A stretch of 64,000 nt of DNA, taken from JANMEX01 sp041751995 (GTDB lineage: Bacteria; Pseudomonadota; Alphaproteobacteria; Rhizobiales; Rhizobiaceae). This document shows positions 16,801-26,094 of the stretch, piece by piece. Made by a program: the position numbers and the translations under genes. The stretch lies in contig JBGSHY010000059.1 in the NCBI GenBank assembly GCA_041751995.1, positions 20,528-84,527 on the forward strand. Reading direction: 5' to 3'. Numbering within the stretch: the first letter of the stretch is position 1; every line of letters starts with the position of its first letter. The notes below the pieces were generated by a model. The model did not search any database. It had not been told where the DNA came from and was given only the letters and a program-made list of their open reading frames with translations.

Positions 16801-17323
16801 ATGCCTTTTGTAACATGCAGATATCATTAAATTTATTTTGATATTTTTATGTGAATGCTTGCCGGCCACCTAGTTGCAGTGTGTTCAGACGGTGCGCAAA
16901 CTGGCAAGGACATCTGCGCGCGCGGACGGCTCAATGTTGCGGCGAAAAACGCTTCCGATTCCCCAACTCCGCGTCTACCGCGTCCCCTGGCCCCACACCA
17001 TTATCGCCAAGGTCCGCCAAAGCGCAGATTTTCTCAACCTTTTGACAAATCAGCCAGATTTCGCGTCGGGTATGATTCGTGGCTAGGACGACGCGATAGA
17101 GTTGACGAGAGCACTAAAATGAAGTCCGACCAAACTACGTCACTGGGATCTAGACGCTCACTACACCAACTTAGACTTGGCCAACATGCATCAAAGCTCA
17201 CAACATATAGCACTCGATAAACCGGCGAAGGAATTGTTGCGACAACATGGTCGGCGATCGCTTTTACTATACGCTAAGCAGGAGCGGATACGCAGAATGC
17301 GTCCACATAGAAAATCACCAATG
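16801..17323. other. Gene-poor stretch after tRNA-Ser
   Basis: I can support no gene in these 523 bases. The first 50 bases are very AT-rich. Short open frames at 16855-17220 and 16874-17086 have no ribosome site or recognisable product, and their composition does not look coding. No copy of the tRNA 3' end was found here, so an attachment site cannot be claimed. The region may be decayed DNA from an old insertion. Confidence 0.4.
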
Positions 17324-18283
17324 CTATGACACGAGATCAATCAGCCCCCCGCGCTCGAGCAGTAGGATCAGCATCGTCAGTGTCGCGCAGGCACAGACCG
17401 TAGCGACGAGTAGCGCAGTAGCACTCAGTTCTGCCATGCCAAAGCGCGCCCCGAAAATCGGATAGATACTCATCATCGGCGTCGCTGCGAATAAGAGTCC
17501 GCCCGCGAGCAGCACCGGATCGAGCCCCGGCATAAGCAGGAGCGCCACCCCGACCGACAGCGGATGCCCTACGAGTTTGCCTACAACGATTCGCAGCACC
17601 TCCATCGGTGCGCTAGTACCGGCGCCAAGCTGAGCCAGCCGCCCGCCGACCACGAAGAGTGCTAGCGGCACCGCCGCTGTCCCGACAAGCGCCACAGGCC
17701 GTGCCGCCACGTAGGGCAGGCTGACTCCGGAAGCAGCCACCGCAATCCCCGCGGCAATGGCAATGAGCAGCGGGTTTCGGATCAGCGTCCGCCCGATACC
17801 CGCAAGTACCGCGCCGAGCGAACCGACCCGCGCACCTGCCATTTCGGCAATCGTGAGGCCAACGGGAAGCATAATCAAGTTCTCCACGATCATCGTCTGT
17901 GCCAGAATCGGTGCCGCCTCTGCACCGACTACAAGTGTCGCTATTGGAAAGCTCAATGACCCGCTGTTGCTGACAGACATACCCAACCCCTGCATCGCGC
18001 AGACACCTGCATCTCTGCCGTCCTGCCGCGCCCAGAGATACCCCACCGCAAAAATTACAAGCGATCCAGCGCAATATCCAGCCAGGTAGCGCACATCCAT
18101 GGTCTCGCCGACCGGCGCCCCGGCCAGCGCATTGAACACCAATGCTGGCAGCGCCACCTTGAGGACGAAGGCGCTCAGCCCAACCAGCGCCGCAGCCTCA
18201 AGATACCTTAGCCGTAGCGCCGCATATCCCGCTACGATGATGGCGAAGACCGGAGCGACAATCTGCAGGACCGAAAAAACCAT
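17324..18283 (-). CDS. AEC-family (auxin efflux carrier-like) permease
   Basis: With the start at 18283 (MVFSVLQIVAPVF) this inner-membrane protein has about 319 residues and ten hydrophobic helices, in the two five-helix halves of the AEC family. The typical motif NSGSLSFPIATL lies in helix 4-5, and IRNPLLIAIAAG begins the second half. Family members export small organic acids such as malate or auxin-like compounds; the substrate here is unknown. It stands alone between two gene-poor flanks, next to tRNA-Ser and opposite in direction to its neighbours, so acquisition by transfer is plausible. The longer frame to 18388 looks non-coding. Confidence 0.8.
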   Translation of the reverse strand: MVFSVLQIVAPVFAIIVAGYAALRLRYLEAAALVGLSAFVLKVALPALVFNALAGAPVGETMDVRYLAGYCAGSLVIFAVGYLWARQDGRDAGVCAMQGLGMSVSNSGSLSFPIATLVVGAEAAPILAQTMIVENLIMLPVGLTIAEMAGARVGSLGAVLAGIGRTLIRNPLLIAIAAGIAVAASGVSLPYVAARPVALVGTAAVPLALFVVGGRLAQLGAGTSAPMEVLRIVVGKLVGHPLSVGVALLLMPGLDPVLLAGGLLFAATPMMSIYPIFGARFGMAELSATALLVATVCACATLTMLILLLERGGLIDLVS

Positions 18284-18886
18284 TCCGAGTGCCTCCCCAA
18301 ACGAACTGAGTTGAAGTGTATCACAGTTAAGCGGCGCACGCTTCCGCAGAGGCGAAGACGCGCCTTGCATGAATGATGATGACTGCAATTACGGGCAAAC
18401 TCGTCCGCGTGGTGTCGATCAAGTCTGGCCCCGACAATTGACAGCAAGGAGTTTCGACTTTCACTGGCAAGTTGAAGGCGGCACGTTTCGGCGCGTTTGA
18501 CTGCGCCGAACTGCTCGCAGCAAAATCCTGCTTTCAAGATGGCCAATCATCAGAGCGGCGCAACAGTGTTCATCCTTCACCTGCACGATGAAGGCACCTT
18601 AGCCGTACAGACTGCATCCGACGGCCGACCGCTCAATCCGTCACCGATTATTGAGATGGTGCCACACTAACGACTACCGTAATTCCGTTGATTCTTGGCG
18701 ATGCCGATGATGAATCGCTGGCATTAGCGGGCATTTGCTCAAAGCTGATGATTGGCATTCGTCACGGCATTGAAGCCACCATGTTGCTGGAAGCCTTTGT
18801 GTCAACCGGACAGGTGGCGTTCATATGCACACATCCAATTAGTCACGGTTATCGTAATGGGTTCCAGAAATTCTGGAGAACCAAGA
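18284..18886. other. Gene-poor stretch between AEC and DUF995 genes
   Basis: These 603 bases hold no gene that I can support. A 43-codon frame at 18539-18670 (plus) and a longer one at 18688-18954 (plus) lack ribosome sites and recognisable sequence. The promoter of the AEC gene should be in the left part and that of the DUF995-like gene at the right end. Confidence 0.4.
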
Positions 18887-19270
18887 ATGCTCGACGCCAA
18901 ATCTCTTTCTGTGATGTTTTTGGCATACGTTTGGGTAGTCTCGGCCCACGCTGAAAATCTCCAGAACGATTCGATCCGCGAAGCCATTTCCGGTCGAAAA
19001 GTGGTGCTTTCGACCTTGGGCTTTGATTTTCCGTTGTTCTACAGCAAAAGCGGCAGCGTGACCGGCGATGGGACCAATTCCGGACTGGCGAAGTATTTCA
19101 CCCCCAAGGAAACCGGCCAATGGTGGGTGGCAAACGACCAGCTTTGCCAAAAATTTCCGACCTGGTACAAAGGCAAGACATGGTGCTTTGAACTCGAAAG
19201 GATTGACGCCAACCGGCTCTACTGGAGACGGGATGACGGGTTTAGCGGGAAAGCGCGCATAAACGGCTGA
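18887..19270 (+). CDS. Secreted DUF995-like protein
   Basis: With the start at 18887 (MLDAKSLSVMFLAYVW) the product has about 127 residues and a signal peptide cleaved after SAHA. The mature part resembles the rhizobial DUF995 family, with the pattern FPLFYSKSGSVTGDGTNSGL, FTPKETGQWW, LCQKFPTWYKGKTWCFEL and a final tryptophan/arginine-rich segment. Two cysteines probably form a disulfide. It is periplasmic or secreted, with unknown function. The frame extends to 18752 but has no signal peptide there. It lies at the end of the gene-poor stretch after tRNA-Ser. Confidence 0.65.
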   Translation: MLDAKSLSVMFLAYVWVVSAHAENLQNDSIREAISGRKVVLSTLGFDFPLFYSKSGSVTGDGTNSGLAKYFTPKETGQWWVANDQLCQKFPTWYKGKTWCFELERIDANRLYWRRDDGFSGKARING

Positions 19271-19437
19271 CAAACCTGCGGTTTTTTGCCACGTTTTTGC
19301 TTTGCCGCAAAAATGTCGCCATGCTGCCACAATTATTTAATCCACTGTCAAACATTCCCAGCGCATGTGTTGATTTGAGCCGGGTACCGTTTGTCTCGCG
19401 GGGGCGGGATGGCGATCTCATAGGGGTTAGACGCCGC

Positions 19438-20676
19438 ATGACTTCACGAATTGGCGACCGATTGGTTTTACGTTCCAAGTTTCGGAGCGTCTGGATCTTG
19501 TGCGCCAGCGCAGTCGCCTTGACGGCATGCACCTCCGCCGGCCCCAAAGTGACGATGGTCAAGAAGACCAAGTCCAAGGAATATTTCTCTGAAAAGGATT
19601 ATGGCGTCAAAGCCAGTCCGCGCGTTGTCGATGTCGCAATGGCTTCATTGCCCGGCATGAAAATGAAGCGCATGCCGCGCGGCGGCGGCCGGGACCAGAT
19701 TGGCAAGCCCTACAAGATCAAGGGCAAATGGTATGTGCCCAAGGAAGATCCGAATTATCAGGTTGCTGGAACCGCCTCCTGGTATGGCGATGCGTTTCAT
19801 GGCCGTTTGACTGCAAATGGCGAAGTCTATGACATGAACCATCTGTCAGCTGCGCATCCGACCATGCCGCTTCCCAGCTATGCGCGTGTCACCAACAAAA
19901 AGAATGGCAACTCGGTTATCGTTCGTGTCAATGACCGCGGTCCCTATGCGCATGGCCGTGTCATCGACCTTTCAAAACGCGCAGCACAGCTTTTGGACTA
20001 TACCTCGACTGGCACCGCGCAGGTCGTGGTGGAATATGTCGGCCGGGCGCCGGTTGATGGCGCAGACGATGAATATCTCATGGCTTCCTACAAACCAGGC
20101 TCAGGCAATCCGGCCGAACTCAGCCCCGGTGTGATGGTGGCCATGAACAACGGCGGCGGTCAACGACCAGTCGTGGCGATGGCGCTTGCCGGTGCCGAAG
20201 TTTCATCCCCCAGGCCGGTCGCGAAGGTTATCGAGCCCTATGATCCTTTTACACCGGAAAATTCGGACGCTCTTCTCTCCGTAGCGCCGATACCTGATGC
20301 GCGGCCAAGTGAATGTGTGGATTTTACAGCCTGCGACGAACCCGGAACTGACGTTTTGCTCGCTGGCTATGCCGACAAACGTGTATCGGACAGCCACAAG
20401 GCAACGTCCGCATTTGCAGCATTTGATCTGGACGAGACCAGGGTCATGAACGGCGTTCAGGATCCTGGCGCCGAGCGCATTCTTGTCGGTGTGTTCGACA
20501 AAAAGTCGATCAAGGGCCTAAGCGAAAAGCTGACCGTTCTTGCCACCATCAAAATGGAAACCGATGCTGATGGCGCGATATCTGTATTCGCCCAGCCGAA
20601 AAAGGGCGGCTCGGTTGACAGTGCCTTGAAGGCATTGTGGAAGAACGGATACGCCGACGCTTTCGTCGTCCGCTGA
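19438..20676 (+). CDS. rlpA: RlpA-type septal ring lytic transglycosylase
   Basis: The lipoprotein of about 412 residues has a lipobox (ALTAC) near residue 25, a double-psi beta-barrel domain and a weak C-terminal SPOR-like segment. RlpA cleaves denuded glycan strands at the division site. The barrel core is clear: GTASWYGDAFHGRLTANG, AAHPTMPLPSYARVTN, and VRVNDRGPYAHGRVIDLS, which includes the catalytic aspartate and the family histidine. The region near ERILVGVFDKKSIKGL is a degenerate SPOR domain. The start at 19438 gives the lipoprotein signal; the upstream frame to 19297 does not. It is followed by a DD-carboxypeptidase gene, a common pairing for cell wall work. Confidence 0.9.
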   Translation: MTSRIGDRLVLRSKFRSVWILCASAVALTACTSAGPKVTMVKKTKSKEYFSEKDYGVKASPRVVDVAMASLPGMKMKRMPRGGGRDQIGKPYKIKGKWYVPKEDPNYQVAGTASWYGDAFHGRLTANGEVYDMNHLSAAHPTMPLPSYARVTNKKNGNSVIVRVNDRGPYAHGRVIDLSKRAAQLLDYTSTGTAQVVVEYVGRAPVDGADDEYLMASYKPGSGNPAELSPGVMVAMNNGGGQRPVVAMALAGAEVSSPRPVAKVIEPYDPFTPENSDALLSVAPIPDARPSECVDFTACDEPGTDVLLAGYADKRVSDSHKATSAFAAFDLDETRVMNGVQDPGAERILVGVFDKKSIKGLSEKLTVLATIKMETDADGAISVFAQPKKGGSVDSALKALWKNGYADAFVVR

Positions 20677-20737
20677 GATATCCTCGCTCAATCAAAATCC
20701 ATTGAACTTGTTACGGCGCTGGCCTAGGTCTCGCCGC

Positions 20738-21904
20738 ATGGGTTATTTCAACAGATTCATCAGTATTGTTTTGCTGGGCGCGGCATGCTTGATCGTTGCT
20801 CCGGCCGCGGCACAGCTGCTCGACACCAAAGCCAAGCAAGCCTTCATGATTGACGCCATCACCGGCACCGTACTTTTTGAAAAGGATGCCGACGCTTTGG
20901 TGCCGCCGGCTTCCCTTGCGAAAATGATGACCATGGAATTTGTATTCCATGCCTTGAAAACCGGGCGCAGGAATATCAATGAAACGTTCCCTGTAAGCGA
21001 AAATGCCTGGCGCACAGGTGGTGCGCCGTCTGGCACCGCGACTATGTTCGCAGAGTTGAAATCCTCCATTCCGCTCGCCGATCTCATCCGCGGCACCATC
21101 ATCCAGTCCGCCAATGATGCCTGTATCATCATCGCAGAGGGCTTTGCAGGCAGCGAAGCCGCTTTTGCTGATTTGTTGAATGAGCGCGCCAAGGTCATAG
21201 GGCTGACCAAGTCGGTCTTCCGCAATTCAAACGGCCTTCCTGATCCGGAACAGAAAGTGACGATGCGTGATTTGGTGAAGCTTGGCAGTCATATCTGGCG
21301 TGAATATCCGGAATTCTACAAAATCTATGCCGAGCGTGAGTTTACCTGGAACAAGATTACCCAACGCAATCGCAATCCGCTTCTCGCAATGGACATCGGC
21401 GCCGATGGAATGAAAACTGGGTTCACGGAGGAATCAGGCTACGCCATTGTTGGCTCGGCGGAGCGCAATGGCGTACGCCTCTTCATGGCGATGGGCGGCA
21501 TGGCTACGGACAAGGAGCGGGCGGAAGAGGCGCGCAAGATGCTGGAATGGGGACAGACAGCATTCACCAAGGTGCCGCTTTTTGGCGCCGGCGAGATCAT
21601 GGGGGAGGCGAGCGTCTTTGGAGGGCAAAGCATGAGTGTGCCTGTGGGGTCCGAAACACCGGTCGCTATCCTGATTGCCACCCAAAACCGGCTGCGCCTG
21701 CGGGCCAATGTGACTTACAAGGGTCCGGTCATTGCGCCTGTCCAAAAGGGACAGGAAATCGGCCAGTTGAAAGTCTATTCCGGCGAAACGCTGATTCAGG
21801 TCACCCCGGTAGTTGCTCTGGGCGATGTCACAGTCGGCACTCTGACAGACCGCGCGCTGAGTGCGGTCAAGGAACTGGCGACTGGCTGGATCCGGGCACT
21901 TTGA
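20738..21904 (+). CDS. D-alanyl-D-alanine carboxypeptidase (DacF/PBP5-like)
   Basis: This penicillin-binding protein of 388 residues has a signal peptide (cleavage after APAAA) and trims the terminal D-alanine of peptidoglycan stem peptides. The three S11 active-site motifs are present: Ser59-x-x-Lys62 in ASLAKMM, SAN in IIQSANDAC, and KTG in GMKTGFT. A C-terminal beta-rich domain (about residues 275-370) follows. The ATG at 20738 is chosen over a TTG at 20702, because it places the signal peptide normally. It is co-oriented with rlpA 61 bases upstream. The second paralogue in this window is at 57.4 kb. Confidence 0.93.
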   Translation: MGYFNRFISIVLLGAACLIVAPAAAQLLDTKAKQAFMIDAITGTVLFEKDADALVPPASLAKMMTMEFVFHALKTGRRNINETFPVSENAWRTGGAPSGTATMFAELKSSIPLADLIRGTIIQSANDACIIIAEGFAGSEAAFADLLNERAKVIGLTKSVFRNSNGLPDPEQKVTMRDLVKLGSHIWREYPEFYKIYAEREFTWNKITQRNRNPLLAMDIGADGMKTGFTEESGYAIVGSAERNGVRLFMAMGGMATDKERAEEARKMLEWGQTAFTKVPLFGAGEIMGEASVFGGQSMSVPVGSETPVAILIATQNRLRLRANVTYKGPVIAPVQKGQEIGQLKVYSGETLIQVTPVVALGDVTVGTLTDRALSAVKELATGWIRAL

Positions 21905-21992
21905 CTTCTGGTCAAACGTTGCAAACTCCATAACTGCAACTTAAGAGCATTAAGCCCGCTGCGGGCCACAAGACAGAAGAACCGGATCAGGC

Positions 21993-22637
21993 GTGCGCGG
22001 ATTTTTCATCACATTCGAAGGCGGGGAGGGGGCTGGCAAGTCGACACAAATCACCCGCCTTGCCGAGGTTTTGAAAGCGCGCGGCTTTGATGTGTTGGTC
22101 ACGCGCGAGCCCGGCGGCTCAACCGGCGCCGAGGCTGTGCGTCATGTGCTGCTTTCTGGCGCTGCCGAAAAGCTAGGCCCTGAAATGGAAGCGATCCTGT
22201 TTGCTTCAGCCCGCAACGATCATGTCGAACAGGTGATCCGCCCGGCGGTTGATAACGGCAAGATTGTGCTCTGTGACCGCTTTATGGATTCCAGCCGCGT
22301 CTATCAGGGCGTCACCGGCGGTCTGGACCCGGAATTCATGCGCCAGCTCGAAGAGGTGGCTATCCACGGCATGGTCCCGGACCTTACAGTCATACTTGAT
22401 ATTGACCCGGAACTTGGCCTGGAGCGGGCCGCGAAGCGGCGGGCAGGGCCAGCCGACCGGTACGAGAAGGAGACGCTCGCCCTTCATCGGCGGCGGCGTG
22501 ATGGCTTCCTGGACATCGCCAAAGCAGAGCCGCAGCGCTGCAAGGTCGTTGACGCCAGCGCTGAGCCTGAGGCAGTCGCAGCGGCAATCCTTTCCAAAGT
22601 GGCGGCTTTGCTCAAGACTGCCAAGGTGGCTCAATGA
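21993..22637 (+). CDS. tmk: Thymidylate kinase
   Basis: Tmk phosphorylates dTMP to dTDP in the cytoplasm. The 214-residue protein starts at a GTG (MRGFFITFEGGEGAGKST), with the P-loop GGEGAGKS at residues 10-17, the DR(F/Y) motif in CDRFMDSSRVYQG and a LID region rich in arginine (AAKRRAG). It overlaps holB by 4 bases (ATGA), so the two are translationally coupled. This tmk-holB order is widely conserved. Confidence 0.96.
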   Translation: MRGFFITFEGGEGAGKSTQITRLAEVLKARGFDVLVTREPGGSTGAEAVRHVLLSGAAEKLGPEMEAILFASARNDHVEQVIRPAVDNGKIVLCDRFMDSSRVYQGVTGGLDPEFMRQLEEVAIHGMVPDLTVILDIDPELGLERAAKRRAGPADRYEKETLALHRRRRDGFLDIAKAEPQRCKVVDASAEPEAVAAAILSKVAALLKTAKVAQ

Positions 22638-23692
22638 GCGACACTGACATCCCGGACAGCCACGACAGCATCCCCGGTTTTCCTGCGCCATCCGAGGCAA
22701 GCGCTGTTTACGGCCATGATGAACAATCACGCTTTCTTGCCAATGCCTATCGTTCCGGCAAGCTGCATCACGCCTTGCTGTTTGATGGCGCGCCGGGCAT
22801 TGGCAAGGCCTCGCTTGCTTTCCAGTTTGCCCGTCACATCATCGCCAACCCGGATTCGGCAAATGCGCCGGATCACATTGACCCGGACACCGGCAAGGAT
22901 GTCGCGCACCAGATTGCGATGGGATCGCATGCGCAAGTGCTGTATTTGACCCGCCCGGTTGACCAGAAAACCGGCAAACACAAAACGCAGCTGACGATCG
23001 ACGAGACTCGACGCATTAGCCATTTCCTGTCGCGTACAGTCGCAGGCAACGGCTACCGCGTCGTCATTGTCGACCCCGTCAATGACATGAATGCCAATGC
23101 GGCCAATGCGTTGTTGAAGAACCTGGAGGAGCCTACCCCGCGCACGCTTTTCATTCTTATCGCTCATTCGTCGGGGCGGTTGCTGCCGACCATCCGTTCA
23201 CGCTGCCTGCAGCTTCGGTTTTCGCCGTTATCCGACGGTGATCTGCGCGACGCACTTGAACATCTCGGCGTCACGCAAAAACTCGACTCCCATCAGCTTG
23301 ACCGGCTCATTTCCCAATCAGAAGGATCACCACGCATTGCAGCCATGCTTTCCGAGGGAGGCGGCTTGGAAATCCTTGATGCGGCCCACAAGGTGTTGTC
23401 CGGGCAACGGTTCGACGCGTCTGGCGCGGTGAAAATCGCTGAAGCCTTATCCACGCGCGATGGCGAGCCATTGTATTTATTGCTGACCGATCATTTGCTG
23501 AGCATAACTGCCAACTTGGCCTGTGAAGCCGCCAATACCGACAGTTTCCAAGCTGCTTCGCTATCAACACTTCATGCTTCACTTGCGGCCAAAATCTCCG
23601 AAGGCCTGCGTTTCAATCTTGACCGCCGCCAGACGCTGTCCGAAGTTCTGCAAAGCCTCCATGCGGCTATGGCCGGGCGAATGGCGGGATAG
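22634..23692 (+). CDS. holB: DNA polymerase III delta-prime subunit
   Basis: HolB is the delta-prime subunit of the clamp loader. The 352-residue protein has an AAA+-type N-terminal half with GAPGIGKASLAF (P-loop, about residues 54-65), VIVDPVNDMNANAANALLKN (the Walker B/sensor region), LEEPTPRTLFILIAH and the SRC motif in RSRCLQLRF, followed by a helical C-terminal collar domain. The enzyme activity is structural rather than ATPase-driven in most delta-prime proteins. It overlaps tmk by 4 bases and precedes metG by 57 bases. Confidence 0.93.
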   Translation: MSDTDIPDSHDSIPGFPAPSEASAVYGHDEQSRFLANAYRSGKLHHALLFDGAPGIGKASLAFQFARHIIANPDSANAPDHIDPDTGKDVAHQIAMGSHAQVLYLTRPVDQKTGKHKTQLTIDETRRISHFLSRTVAGNGYRVVIVDPVNDMNANAANALLKNLEEPTPRTLFILIAHSSGRLLPTIRSRCLQLRFSPLSDGDLRDALEHLGVTQKLDSHQLDRLISQSEGSPRIAAMLSEGGGLEILDAAHKVLSGQRFDASGAVKIAEALSTRDGEPLYLLLTDHLLSITANLACEAANTDSFQAASLSTLHASLAAKISEGLRFNLDRRQTLSEVLQSLHAAMAGRMAG

Positions 23693-23749
23693 CTTTCAGG
23701 CTGCCCTTGGTCTATCTCTCCGCTACATATCGATTTGAACGGAATACCC

Positions 23750-25294
23750 ATGAGCGAGAAGTTCTACATCACCACGCCGATTTTCTATCCGAACGGAGTC
23801 CCGCATATCGGCCACGCCTACACGGCGATTGCCACGGATGTTTTGGCGCGCTTCCAGCGGCTTGATGGCAAAGACGTGTTCTTCCTGTCGGGCACCGACG
23901 AGCATGGACAAAAGATGCAGCAGACAGCAGTCAAGGAAGGCATCACGCCAATTGAACTTGCCGACCGCAACTCGGCAGTGTTCCGCAAGATGCTCGGTGT
24001 GCTGAACTGCTCCAATGATGATTTCATCCGAACCACCGAGGAACGCCATCGCGTTGCCTGCCAGCATCTCTGGGATAGGATGGTCGCCAATGGCGATATC
24101 TATCTCGACACGTATGGCGGCTGGTATTCGGTGCGCCAGGAAGCCTATTTCGACGAGGGGGAAACCATGCTCGGCGAAGATGGAGTGCGCCGCGAGCCGC
24201 TCGGGTCACCGGTCGAATGGGTTGAAGAGGAAAGTTACTATTTCCGCTTGTCGGCATACGGTGACAAGCTTCTCGAGCTCTATGAAAGCAACCCGGATTT
24301 CGTCGGCCCTAACGAACGGCGCAACGAAGTGGCGAGCTTTGTCAAATCGGGACTGCGTGATCTTTCCGTTTCACGCACCACTTTTGATTGGGGCATCAAG
24401 GTTCCGGGCAATGATGGCCATGTCATGTATGTCTGGGTCGACGCGCTGACCAACTATATTACCGCCGCGGGCTACCCGGACACGGACAATCCACGCTGGG
24501 CTTACTGGCCGGCAACCCACATCATCGGCAAGGACATCGTCCGCTTCCATGCGGTCTACTGGCCGGCCTTCCTGATGTCCGCCGGTGTTGAATTGCCCAA
24601 GCGGGTGTTCGCGCACGGGTTCCTCTATAACCGCGGCGAGAAAATGTCGAAGTCGGTCGGCAACGTCATCGATCCGTTTTCGATGGTCGAGCACTACGGC
24701 CTCGATCAGGTCCGCTATTTCTTCATGCGCGAAGTGCCGTTCGGACAGGACGGCTCCTACAGCCACGACGCCATCGTCAACCGCACCAATGCGGACCTGG
24801 CCAACGACCTCGGCAACCTTGCGCAGCGCTCGCTGTCGATGATCGGAAAGAATTGCGACGGAAAGGTGCCGGAACCAGGAACCTTGAATACTGACGATCA
24901 GGCAATTCTGGACATGGCCGACGCCGCACTGATCACGGCCCGCGCCGCGATGGCAGAACAGTCGATCCATACTGCCGTTGCCGCGACCTTTGCCGTGGTT
25001 GCCGAAGCCAACCGCTATTTTGCGGGCCAAGAGCCCTGGGCGCTGAAAAAGACAGATCCGGCGCGTATGGCCACGGTCCTCTACACCACCGCCGAAGTCA
25101 TCCGCCGCATTGCGATCCAGTGTCAGGCCGTCATCCCGCAATCCGCGGCCAAACTGCTTGACCTCGTGGCAGTTCCAGAAGACCAGCGCACGTTTGCTCA
25201 TGCAGGCGCAGCTGGCCTGCTCAAGGCCGGGACGCCTTTGCCTGCGCCGACCGGCGTGTTTCCGCGCTACGTCGAGGCGGAAAGCAACGCCTGA
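23750..25294 (+). CDS. metG: Methionine-tRNA ligase
   Basis: MetRS charges initiator and elongator tRNA-Met. The protein of 514 residues carries the HIGH motif in GVPHIGHAYT and the KMSKS motif in GEKMSKSVGN. It lacks the zinc-knuckle cysteines and the C-terminal tRNA-binding EMAP-like domain of the long form, so it is the short, single-subunit type common in alphaproteobacteria. The start at 23750 is supported by similarity of the first residues (MSEKFYITTPIFYPNG). It is followed by tatD with a 1-base overlap of stop and start (TGATG). Confidence 0.96.
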   Translation: MSEKFYITTPIFYPNGVPHIGHAYTAIATDVLARFQRLDGKDVFFLSGTDEHGQKMQQTAVKEGITPIELADRNSAVFRKMLGVLNCSNDDFIRTTEERHRVACQHLWDRMVANGDIYLDTYGGWYSVRQEAYFDEGETMLGEDGVRREPLGSPVEWVEEESYYFRLSAYGDKLLELYESNPDFVGPNERRNEVASFVKSGLRDLSVSRTTFDWGIKVPGNDGHVMYVWVDALTNYITAAGYPDTDNPRWAYWPATHIIGKDIVRFHAVYWPAFLMSAGVELPKRVFAHGFLYNRGEKMSKSVGNVIDPFSMVEHYGLDQVRYFFMREVPFGQDGSYSHDAIVNRTNADLANDLGNLAQRSLSMIGKNCDGKVPEPGTLNTDDQAILDMADAALITARAAMAEQSIHTAVAATFAVVAEANRYFAGQEPWALKKTDPARMATVLYTTAEVIRRIAIQCQAVIPQSAAKLLDLVAVPEDQRTFAHAGAAGLLKAGTPLPAPTGVFPRYVEAESNA

Positions 25295-26091
25295 TGCTTG
25301 TCGACAGCCATTGCCATCTCGACTTCCCGGACTTTGCCGAAGAGCGAGATTCCATCATCGCGCGGGCGGGGGAGGCCGGCGTCGGGTTTATGGTTTCAAT
25401 CTGCACACGCGTGCGGAAGATCGAGCAGATCCGCGCAGTATCCGAGCGCTATTCGAACGTGTTTCACTCGGTCGGAACGCACCCCCACAGCGCTGGCGAG
25501 GAGCGCGGCATTCCTGCGTCGGAGATCATTGAACTGGCCAAGCATCCCAAGTGCGTCGCCATCGGCGAAGCCGGGCTGGACTATTTTTACGACAAGGCTC
25601 CACGGGAGGCTCAAGCAGAAGGGCTTCGCATCCACATTGCCGCCGCCCGCGAAACCGGCCTGCCTCTGGTCATTCACGCCCGTGATGCCGATGCAGATAT
25701 GGAAACAATCTTGCGGGAAGAAACAGGGAAGGGGGCCTTCCCTTTCCTGCTGCATTGTTTCTCGTCCGGACAGCGTTTGGCCGATGTTGGCGTTGAGCTT
25801 GGCGGCTACGTTTCCTTCTCCGGGATCCTGACGTTCAAGCGCTCCGACGATATCCGGGCGATTGCCAAAACCGTGCCGCATGACCGGCTGCTTGTCGAAA
25901 CCGATGCGCCTTATCTGGCACCGCAAAGTCATCGCGGCAAGCGCAATGAACCTTCCTATGTGGCTGAAACTGCGAGAGTATTGGCCGAAACGATTGGCGT
26001 TTCGCAAGACGAAATCGCGCAAATCACCACCAGCAACTTCTTCTGTTTGTTCGCCAAGGTTCCGGCGAACCTGAACCCGTATCCGGCTTGA
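25294..26091 (+). CDS. TatD-family metal-dependent hydrolase
   Basis: The 265-residue TIM-barrel protein has the TatD signature set: DSHCHLDF at the start, HPH near residue 64, IGEAGLDYFYD, PLVIHARDAD, LLHCFS and VETDAPYLAPQ. TatD proteins are Mg-dependent 3' exonucleases or DNA repair nucleases; the exact substrate is uncertain. The ATG overlaps the metG stop by one base, and the next gene follows after 3 bases, so tmk through the PhnP-like gene may form one long transcription unit. Confidence 0.93.
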   Translation: MLVDSHCHLDFPDFAEERDSIIARAGEAGVGFMVSICTRVRKIEQIRAVSERYSNVFHSVGTHPHSAGEERGIPASEIIELAKHPKCVAIGEAGLDYFYDKAPREAQAEGLRIHIAAARETGLPLVIHARDADADMETILREETGKGAFPFLLHCFSSGQRLADVGVELGGYVSFSGILTFKRSDDIRAIAKTVPHDRLLVETDAPYLAPQSHRGKRNEPSYVAETARVLAETIGVSQDEIAQITTSNFFCLFAKVPANLNPYPA

Positions 26092-26094
26092 ATC

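Noticed and set aside
16855..17220. 121-codon frame after tRNA-Ser
   Set aside because: Low-complexity translation without ribosome site or family resemblance; more likely decayed DNA.
18539..18670. 43-codon frame on the plus strand in the gene-poor stretch
   Set aside because: No ribosome binding site, no signal or recognisable motif; too little to support a gene.
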